A stretch of DNA of 12,250 nt, from the NCBI GenBank assembly GCA_000729835.1, contig JFHB01000386.1:1-12250 (forward strand), read 5' to 3'. Every line of letters begins with the position of its first letter. Position 1 is the stretch's first letter. This document shows, piece after piece, positions 1 through 7,068 of the stretch. Made by a program: the position numbers and the translations under genes. A model generated the notes under the pieces. It was not told the origin of the DNA. It ran no database searches and was given only the letters and a program-made list of their open reading frames with translations. This DNA comes from Atkinsonella hypoxylon. Lineage: Eukaryota > Ascomycota > Sordariomycetes > Hypocreales > Clavicipitaceae.

Positions 1-178
1 ATACTTGCGTATATCAATCTAGATGTTACCATACCACGAGTCATTACCTGTGCCACAAATATATTACTATACTTGCTTGGTTTAGATTGCTTTAGGGCTT
101 TCCCGGCAATTTGATGGTTTATTGCAGAAAGTTCATTTCTACATACTGGCTATTCAAAGAATGCTTACTTCTTTTATT
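1..178 (-). ncRNA. group I intron in rnl, 5' part only (runs off the window)
   Basis: This self-splicing group I intron interrupts the LSU rRNA right after the exon text GGATAGCTGGT. The 5' splice site is placed between 179 (exon T) and 178. A guide sequence, GCCAGT on the minus strand at 145-150, pairs with exon GCTGGT and gives the U·G wobble at the splice site that is diagnostic of group I P1. A P-like core element (minus-strand AAATTGCCGGGAAA) lies at 99-112, and the GGTAATGACTCGTGG block typical of the 3' part of such cores lies at 34-48. The 3' end and any homing-endonuclease frame are outside the window. Subgroup not assigned. Confidence 0.8.
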
Positions 179-389
179 ACCAGCTATCCAGGTCAGTGTT
201 GTCTTTCACTACACCTACCACGGTTCTTCGGAGATTTTTGCTACAATCACCCGTTCGGACTTTTATAATCCTGACCTTGGTAAAATCACCTGGCTTCGGG
301 TCTAACTTTAGACACTTATTCGTTATTTTAACGTTCGGTTTAACTACGCTTACTTATCAGCTCGCATCTAATGTTAACTTGGTGACCCA
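179..389 (-). rRNA. rnl: mitochondrial large-subunit rRNA, internal exon
   Basis: This 211-nt exon lies between the group II intron (downstream in coordinates) and the group I intron. On the minus strand it begins TGGGTCACCAAGTTAA, matching the E. coli 23S stretch UGGGUCAGCGACUUA. It continues through AGTTAGACCCGAAGCC and GAACGGGTGATTGTAGC, then ends at GGATAGCTGGT, the counterpart of the 23S GAUAGCUGGU motif. From memory this is E. coli 23S domain II, roughly positions 575-800. It forms part of the mitochondrial ribosome large subunit. Both ends are set by intron splice-site logic, not only by homology. Confidence 0.92.
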
Positions 390-462
390 ATTGAGATAGG
401 TAGGTCCTCTCGGACTTTCCCCCCCTTAGAACCGTGCGTGCAACTTTCACCGCACACGGCTC
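390..462 (-). ncRNA. group II intron domains V and VI (catalytic core and branch helix)
   Basis: Domain V is the 34-nt hairpin at 429-462. On the minus strand it opens GAGCCGTGTGCGG, has a GAAA tetraloop and closes ACGGTTC. It contains the AGC catalytic triad near its 5' end. Domain VI follows at 390-428 and ends CCTACCTATCTCAAT. The adenosine at 397, eight nucleotides from the intron 3' end, is in the usual place for the bulged branch-point A. Confidence 0.92.
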
Positions 463-556
463 GTGCAATCATACTTAAGAGAATTTCTATCCCTCGTTTT
501 GGAGATTCGTTCCTTCTCTATCAGCCAATGATGAGCTATATTAATGTTTGTATAAT

Positions 557-2398
557 TTAAGAGTCATCTTTAGTTTTCTCTCTTTTCTTTCTCGGTTTCC
601 TTTCAATCTTTGGGACGCTAATCCTAAATCTTTCTAAACTTTGATTTCCATGAGTAACTTGATGATGACATATTTCGTGTAACGGAACAATGTTTTCAAG
701 ACTATATTTTCCACCAGATTTCTGTGGGTTGATGTGATGTAACTCCACTGATTCTCCGTTGTGCAAGGATTCATTACAAATTGGACATCTTTGTTTGAAT
801 AACTTGTACACCAGTTGTCTAAATTTAGCCTCTATGATTTTCTCTCTTCTTTTTTCGAAATATTCTAAGTTCTCACTGAGATATGGATTTTTATCCAACT
901 TCAATGGTCTTAATATGATTATCGAAATTTCACCAAGATTTATTAATTTCTCGGATTTGGATACTCCTCAATTCCATTTTCGGGTGTTTGTTTGAACCAT
1001 ATATTTGAGAACAGTTCTTCTTAATGATCCTTTATGTCAATAAGATCATTTAAGCATTTTTTGATAAATTCAATGATCAATTGAAATAAAAACTTTTTGA
1101 GTGTGATAGGAAATTCTTTTGTGTTCTCCCCATCCTCTCAATACAGGATTTAGTTCAGATATAATTTTTCTAATGGGCTTATTCATTACAATAATTTTTC
1201 TAATGGAGCTTTTTAGTTTTTCTATACCTTTCTTTGATGGTTGAATTATCAGAACTGTTTCTTGATCTGTATCATTATTTAACTTAGAATTTCATTTCCT
1301 TCTTCTAATGTTGAATCCTAAGAAGTCAAATCCAGTTTTAATGTGCGTTATCAAGGTTTTATTCTCATTTAGTTCTAATCCTCTTTCTCTTAGGAATTCT
1401 TTTAAAAGTTCCTTATTTTTAAGTACTATTTCTTTGCTTTTTCCAGTTATAATCATGTCATCAGCATATCTTATGACATTTACACCTGGACTTATTCCTT
1501 TGATTCGGGGATTAGCTTTCTTTATATGTTTCTCTATACCATTTAGAGCAATATTACTTAATAATGGAGATATTACCCCTCCTTGTGGAGTTCCTGCATC
1601 TGTTTCCATATAATTAAGTTGTTCCATTACTCCTGATTTAAGTCACTGTTTCAGAACCATTTTATGACATATTGGCGTGTGTTTCATCAAGAAGTCATGA
1701 CTGATTCTATCAAAACATTTAGCAATGTCTGCTTCTAGTATCCAGTGTGGACTAGTCTTTTTGTCCATTAAACTTCTTATGGCAGTAATGGCATCTTGTG
1801 TTGATCTATATTTTCTGAATCCAAATGAGTTATAATCAGATTTAGATTCAACCACAGGATCTACTCCAAAATGGTATATTGCTTGAACTACTCTGTCAGT
1901 GATTGTAGGAATTCCCAATGGTCTTAATTCTTTCGAATTAGCCTTCGGTATTCATACTCTTCTCAGAGGCTGGGCTCGATATTCTTCGGGATTTCCAACG
2001 ATTTCCGTTAAAATTGGAATTGCATTTCAATAGTCTTTTGAACTTCTTCATTTAATTCCATCTGTTCCAGCTGTTCTACCACCTTTATTGGTTATTACTT
2101 TCCTGATTGCAAGGGCTTTAGCCTCGAATGTGTTAAGTAATTTTCATTGTAAAATATACACTTCTTTAATATCCTCTTTCAATGTAGCGATAACTATCTT
2201 TTCTTGAAGATCCTTAACCACTGCTTCTACCTTCTTTCAGTTAATTAAATTTCACCCGTTTTTGAATTCCTTTTTATCGGTCTTATTTCCTGTATTAATG
2301 AATCTTTTATCAATTGTAAACTTGGATTCACTTAATAACATCGGTCCTTTAATTCACATCTGTCTATTAGATAACATTATTTGTTTCATTATTATCAT
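557..2398 (-). CDS. group II intron reverse transcriptase/maturase with HNH endonuclease
   Basis: The intron-encoded protein helps its intron fold and splice, and copies it into new DNA sites by target-primed reverse transcription. With code 4 the frame is 613 codons plus TAA (557-559). Residues about 45-80 form the RT-0 region, with the TAGTDG block. RRVWIPKAN and RPLGIPT mark RT-2. GTPQGGVISPLLSN precedes the catalytic YADD at residues 311-314. The maturase (X) domain contains LNPVLRGWGEHKR near residue 415. The C-terminal HNH domain has CPIC at 538-541, HH at 554-555 and a later CHH. I find 13 in-frame TGA codons (for example 1643, 1292, 1070), several at conserved Trp sites such as KQWLKSG, so they are Trp codons and not stops. 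The start is the first ATG after a TAA at 2417-2419; a later Met such as 2359 is possible. It lies in domain IV of the intron. Confidence 0.93.
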
Positions 2399-3337
2399 AT
2401 TCGTTTGTTTATTAAATTATTTCTATTATATTGAGTGGAGATATCAAGTACTTATTTCACTTGTATTATTTTCTCATTCAAGTGGCATTCTTGATGAATG
2501 CCGAATTCTGAGCCGACTCTATTGTCGTTTAGTTACTTTTACAATCCTAACAACTTAACGAATTCTGTCGAAATCTTAGGCTAATTTAGGTTACCTACTC
2601 TTTACTGTAGTTGGTACTAACAACTCAGGGGTTTTAATTTAAGTTAATTGATTGAAGGTTTGGCTGATAATTCAAAAATCAAAACACAGTTTAACCGTCG
2701 ATGTACATCGATACTGCTTTGTTTCCTTAACTGCTATGATAACAGTTTTGAACCCGGGCTGGTTTCTTTTGTTTCAAGATATTATAATTACGATGACCAC
2801 AATATCTAAGTCAGCATCCTCTCGGATTGAGTTATTTAACTCTATCAGATCTATTACTGATCCGCGTTCGCTTTTTAGACGTTCTTCTACCCCAAATCTT
2901 ATATAACAATTTCTGACACAGTCATTATATGTTACTTCTCTCTAAATTTTAGAATGCCTTACAAAGCTTTCTAAGACTAAAGTGCAGTTTAGGGGCTTAC
3001 CAGGTTCACACACAGTTACCGTTGTTAAATTCCTTAGATTGTATGCTTTACTCCGTATCACATTTGTTCCATTCCATATCTCAGCATAAGAAAAATATGT
3101 CGTGATAAAAACCCTAAGGTTCACCTTTTACGAAGCCTCAATGCATATTCACTTTCGTTCATCATAGAATTTATTACCCTAGCACTCCGACCTTATATCT
3201 AAGGTAGGAATTCTGTTACATTGTCTCCATAGCTCCAAACCAGGTGATTACTCTCCTCGCTTGTATGGATAGGGTCAAACCAATGGAAAGGTTTGGTGGA
3301 ATCTCACCACATTAACTGTATGCGCTTACTGTCGCAC
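2399..3337 (-). ncRNA. group II intron 5' region (domains I-III), no gene
   Basis: This stretch has no convincing protein; short open frames in it do not resemble known proteins. It corresponds to the RNA scaffold domains I-III upstream of the domain IV frame. The clearest elements are the 5' end GTGCG at 3333-3337 and the two exon-binding sites at 3084-3129. I did not fold the full structure by hand. Confidence 0.8.
3084..3129 (-). other. EBS1 and EBS2 exon-binding sequences of the group II intron
   Basis: EBS1 is minus-strand TTATGC at 3084-3089, the exact complement of the last six exon bases GCATAA (IBS1). EBS2 is minus-strand AAAAGGT at 3123-3129, the exact complement of ACCTTTT (IBS2), the seven exon bases just before IBS1. 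EBS2 lies about 210 nt and EBS1 about 250 nt from the intron start, in the right order and spacing for domain I of group II introns. These pairings define the 5' splice site and the DNA target for retrohoming. Confidence 0.85.
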
Positions 3338-3698
3338 TTATGCAAAAGGTACGTTCTAGAGTTTATGCTCACGAACTGCTTATAAAACTACTATTTTGTT
3401 TTTTCCCTCATGGTACTAAGTTCACTATCGCTTATGTATTATATTTAGCCTTTGAGGAAGGTTCCCCAATATTTAAACAGTTTTGATACCATTCTACTTT
3501 TTAGGCTTCTCTACTTTCACTCACGCTATTTATAGAATCTCTTTTGATTTCTTTTCCTGAAGTTACTAAGATATTTCAATTCACTTCGTTTAATATTAGA
3601 TTTCTCTTAGAGTTTATATATTTATAAGAATTTTCTCTTATTTATATAACTTATTCTCTTTAATACATAGCTTAATTTCCATAATAGTTTCTTTATAT
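3338..3698 (-). rRNA. rnl: mitochondrial large-subunit rRNA, 5' exon
   Basis: On the minus strand this exon contains CGAAGTGAATTGAAATATC, matching 23S GAACUGAAACAUCUAAGUA. It also has GGAAAAGAAATCAA, the CCTCAAAGGCTAAATA block, GCGATAGTGAACTTAGTACC and finally CGTACCTTTTGCATAA, the counterpart of 23S GCGUACCUUUUGUAUAA. The 3' boundary is firm because the intron begins at 3337. The 5' boundary is placed at the last base of the promoter-like nonanucleotide and is approximate. At about 361 nt it is shorter than the bacterial equivalent, as is usual for fungal mitochondria. The gene continues in exon 179-389 and beyond the window. Confidence 0.88.
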
Positions 3699-3706
3699 AC
3701 TTATAT
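3698..3706 (-). promoter_or_regulatory. yeast-type mitochondrial promoter nonanucleotide upstream of rnl
   Basis: Minus-strand ATATAAGTA is identical to the budding-yeast mitochondrial promoter, in which transcription starts on the final A (here 3698). It lies between tRNA-Pro and the first recognisable LSU text, exactly where an rRNA promoter should be. In DNA this AT-rich, about one such 9-mer is expected by chance in the window, and use of this motif in this lineage is not established. Confidence 0.4.
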
Positions 3707-3793
3707 TTTTATAATTAATAATTATATATCAGTTTTTTTTTATTTCTAATAGTTCTAATAGTACTACGAAACTAGAGCTCGCCTCTAAAATTT

Positions 3794-3865
3794 CGGGTTG
3801 CTAGGGATCGAACCTAGTTACTCTTCGTCCCAAACGAAGCGCCTAACCTTTCAGGCTCCAACCCG
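3794..3865 (-). tRNA. trnP: tRNA-Pro (UGG)
   Basis: This 72-nt cloverleaf on the minus strand has acceptor stem CGGGTTG / CAACCCG and a D-arm with GCC/GGC. The anticodon stem CTTCG/CGAAG encloses the loop TTTGGGA (anticodon TGG), and the T-arm CTAGG/CCTAG holds loop TTCGATC. All stems pair cleanly. It lies about 90 nt upstream of the proposed rnl start on the same strand. Confidence 0.95.
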
Positions 3866-4145
3866 TTGTTATACCCACCCTATCGATATATCTTATAACA
3901 TAGTGAAAACTCACTAAACATTTATTTACCCTTTACCTAAGAATATAGACCCCTTTTGACTCGAGATGATATGATCTCATTATAGAAGGAAAACCATTTT
4001 CTATTTTTGCTCCGTTTACCTTCTACTATCCAGAGAACGAATTTCTACCCTGGAACCGGACTAAATTAAATAACTAATATATTCTATTTGATATGACTTG
4101 TATTTATTGGATATTTTTACAAGTATAAAAAAGCCTGGTAGATTT
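3866..4145. other. intergenic spacer with small hairpins, no gene
   Basis: No protein or RNA gene is recognised in these 280 nt. A perfect hairpin TAGTGA-AAAC-TCACTA occurs at 3901-3916, and GAGAT/ATCTC flanks six bases near 3963-3978. The stretch separates host sequence (tRNA-Pro, rnl) from the polymerase block, so one boundary of the putative insertion should lie in or near it. Confidence 0.6.
4096..4124 (-). terminator. inverted repeat just after the polymerase gene
   Basis: ACTTGTA at 4096-4102 and TACAAGT at 4118-4124 are exact inverted copies flanking 15 AT-rich bases. They begin about 22 nt past the stop of the minus-strand polymerase gene. A role in RNA 3'-end formation is a guess from position. 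Confidence 0.3.
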
Positions 4146-6836
4146 TTATAAGCCTCCATGTATATTTTTAATATTATTTATGATCCCTAAATCAAACTGT
4201 CTTATATATTGTTCGTCAACATATAATTTAGTATAAACAGATCTTATTAAAATCATTAAATCGTTTACTTTATCAGCTGTAACAGCAAAACAGTCATGTA
4301 TAGAATAGAAATTCTTATAATCAGGATGTAAGTTTAAAAATTCATTTCTTAACAGAATTAATGAAGTACTATCAAGTGAATGAATTAAATTAGGCATTAA
4401 TGCTGTTGATTGTTTTGAACTATTAATTCGATCAGTAGGTATAGTTAGAGTTAATTTAGTTTTACTAGTACGGAACGGTTGAAGAGCCTGACTATCTTCT
4501 TCTAAATAATTCTGTTCAACTATTAACCCATTAGGTAAATTTCATAAAATAGGACAATTTAATTTAGAACAAACATTACTAACAGATTTTAAATATTTAG
4601 TTAATTTACCAATCTGAATGAAATCTTTCTTAATTATATCTAATATTAAATGGATAATTAAGTAGACCTCAACATCATTAATATAAACATCATTTGATGA
4701 TTCGTCAATAGTATACCAGTTCAATTTATTACCTTTTAAAAATTTTCTATCTAAATTAAGTGAATCTATAATATCATCACCTAAAGGTATTAAGTTTTGT
4801 ATAAAGTAATTAAATAGAGAATGAAATGAAGCATTATAAGGGATTGTCATAATCATTTTCTTAATATGATTTCTTGTTAAAATAAGATTAGATATTCTTT
4901 TTAAATTAACATATGTAATTTTATCTTTATCTATTTTCTTACCAATATTAGTATCTGATAGATTTTCTGATCTTAATAACTCGTTTATTTTATCATTTAA
5001 TAAAAATAATATATAACTATAGAAATCTTTAGGTTCCTTAGATATATTCCCACTATGATTATAATGTATGTTTAGTTCTTCAAACAATTTTTGTTCATTA
5101 GAAAGTAGTGCTAGATGTTGAAAACCATTACAAGTAGCATCTAATTGTATGGGTAGATATGTTCTAAATGGTTCATTACTTGAAGAATGATAATATTCAA
5201 TTCATCTTTCATATTCAAAACAGAAGCTTAAAAATAAAGGTTTGTTTTTAGCTTTATTTAATATAGAATCATTAGATGTATAGTTTCTAAAATTAAGAAT
5301 TAACTCCGAATTACTATTAACTCAGTCTAATTTGTATTTAATAGATTTTTTATCTAAACCAAAACAATTAGCACAATACAATAAGAAGAATTTTAAAGTT
5401 TCTTTATCATTTCTATGTATATATCCAGGATTAGAGAATAGAAGTAAAGCCTTAGATAAATTATTACTTTGATAATGAAAATAAACACTTTCACAATAAA
5501 TTCTACCTCTTTGATCTAACTTAACAGGGAAATAAATTTCAGGACAATTTCTATAAATATCAGCTATTTCTAATATAGTTTTCTCTAGATATAATTTACT
5601 TTGATGACTATTATAAACAGTCTTTTGATAAGTTGTTTTCTCTACCACATCTTCAAATATATGTTTTATATTAGGATTTAAAATGATTCCAGATTGAACT
5701 CCATCAGATAAAATGAAATTAAGGACTTTTTTATTAACTTTATAAGGACAACTACTAATAACATTAATAGTTGAATATATAACACTATCATCTTTAATTC
5801 TACTTTCATATTTATATAGATTTTTCTTAATGAATATAGGATTATTATCAAATTTATGATTATATATATATCCACCAGAAACATTATTATTATAAGGTTT
5901 AGGAGGAATTATCATAGGTAGTTTTAAAGGTAAAAGATATCTTATATGTTTAGGAATCATTTTAGCTATTTTATCAGGAATAATTACTATAGAAATTTGT
6001 TTGAATTTTCTATTTATTGATAATTTTTCATAACTAAGATCTACTAAACCACAAACCTTCAATATATCAAACATTACACTACCTAAACGTAATAACTTAT
6101 TATCATCATATTCAAGAATATGATTTATCTTAAATCAATCTTTAAAGTTAAGTTTATTTTCTTCTGTATTACTATTAATATAATGACTATACATAGTATA
6201 TTTATACTCATTATAAAGTAGTTTACCTATTTTCAAAACAAAACCTAGACTATCAATCTTATTCTCCAAATCATTACTTTTTGTAACAAGATCTAAATAA
6301 GAATATAATATGATAGAGAAAACATAATCTATATTAAGAGTACTTAAAATTTCATAATGAGAATAGTCAAATTCAGTATTTTTATCAGAACTTAAATACT
6401 TATTAAAATAAAATAAAAAATCATCTTTAAATTTATAAAATAACAATTCTTTAAAGGGTTTAGAAAAGGAACTAATATCAATACCTAAACATTTATTGGT
6501 AGGTTTATTATCGATATAATGTCTATATTGTAGGTTCAAAAAAGATTCCAACATTTCTTGTTTTTCAACATTACTTAATGTATGATTATCCAAAAATCCT
6601 TTAATATTTAAAAAAATAGAATCAGTGAAATCATAATAATTAGTATATACCTTATTTCCTACCGAAACTTTACGAACACTAGAACTACAGTAGTAATATG
6701 TAGAAAAAGAATGAGAAGTATCAAATATGTTACTATAGAAATCACGAATATAAGAATCAAAATCAGGTAATTTATAGTTTAAGGTACCACCATTATCAGA
6801 ATACTCTACTAGTAGATTTAAATCGGGGGTACGCAT
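4146..6836 (-). CDS. rpo: mitochondrial-plasmid-type single-subunit (T7-like) DNA-directed RNA polymerase, intact
   Basis: This enzyme transcribes DNA from NTPs as a single subunit. Such genes are the standard cargo of linear mitochondrial plasmids, whose own transcription they are thought to serve. With TGA as Trp (6135, 5322, 5202, 4542) the frame is 896 aa, near the 883 aa of T7 RNA polymerase. Motif A is QLDATCNGFQH with D566 (T7 D537). Motif B is R655, K659, Y667 in RNHIKKMIMTIPYN, with the same internal spacing as T7 R627, K631, Y639. Motif C is YSIHDCF with H847-D848 (T7 H811-D812), preceded by LMPNLIHSLDSTS. All catalytic residues are present. The ATG at 6836 was chosen; an in-frame ATG at 6893 would add 19 residues, and the code-4 frame is open back to 7028. 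It is divergent to a related broken copy on the plus strand. The C-terminus is complete, ending in TAA. Confidence 0.93.
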
Positions 6837-7068
6837 TTTTAGTCAATACAAATGTTCCCTAATGAGGAGAACCAAAAATTCTCCTTTGATCATAAATATT
6901 GGTCATTTGTATCGGCCGGGAGAAAAGCAAAATTTTGAGAAAACAAAATAAGTTTTTCGGTTAGATATTTTTCCTCTGATACAAAGATCGACTTTTAAGG
7001 TGTTTAGAAGGTAAACCTTAAATTTATTTTACCCCGCCCCTTTTATATCCAACATACTATTCAACCAA
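6837..7068. other. spacer between two divergent polymerase genes, with inverted repeats
   Basis: This 232-nt spacer separates two head-to-head rpo genes. ATACAAATG at 6846-6854 is repeated inverted as CATTTGTAT at 6904-6912. Between them GGAGAA/TTCTCC forms a smaller hairpin (about 6866-6884). A third element, GATACAAA at 6978-6985, is the inverse of TTTGTATC at 6906-6913. It is locally richer in G and C (for example CGGCCGGGAG, CCCCGCCCC) than the flanking genes. It may hold promoters for both genes or fused ends of two linear plasmids; neither is proven. Confidence 0.5.

Larger units (their letters stand above)
390..3337 (-). mobile_element. complete group II intron in the LSU rRNA gene, with an intron-encoded RT/maturase/HNH protein
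   Basis: This is a retrotransposable, self-splicing ribozyme of 2948 nt. On the minus strand the 5' exon ends ACCTTTTGCATAA and the intron starts GTGCGACA, matching the GUGYG consensus. The 3' end reads CTATCTCAAT followed by exon TGGGTC. Joining the exons restores the conserved rRNA text GCATAATGGGTC, which fixes both splice sites. Domains I-III occupy about 2420-3337, domain IV holds the protein frame (557-2398), domain V is at 429-462 and domain VI at 390-428. Guide sequences EBS1 and EBS2 match the 5' exon exactly. The RT with an N-terminal RT-0 region and C-terminal HNH resembles bacterial/chloroplast-like intron lineages more than classical fungal cox1 group II introns; the lineage is an inference. 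All ribozyme parts appear present, so the intron may be active. Confidence 0.93.

Noticed and set aside
111..399. Two short plus-strand open frames
   Set aside because: They lie antisense to the LSU exon and group I intron and show no protein-like features.
557..904. A separate HNH endonuclease gene of 115 aa
   Set aside because: It is in the same frame as the RT and separated only by TGA codons read as Trp, so it is the C-terminal domain of the intron protein.
1308..1613. Plus-strand open frame of 101 codons
   Set aside because: It is the antisense shadow of the RT active-site region, which has clear homology on the minus strand.
2262..3124. Several short open frames on both strands in the group II 5' region
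   Set aside because: They overlap ribozyme domains I-III or the start of the RT frame in antisense, and none looks like a known protein.
5678..5884. Second minus-strand open frame inside the intact polymerase
   Set aside because: It is an alternative frame of the polymerase gene with AT-driven residue content.
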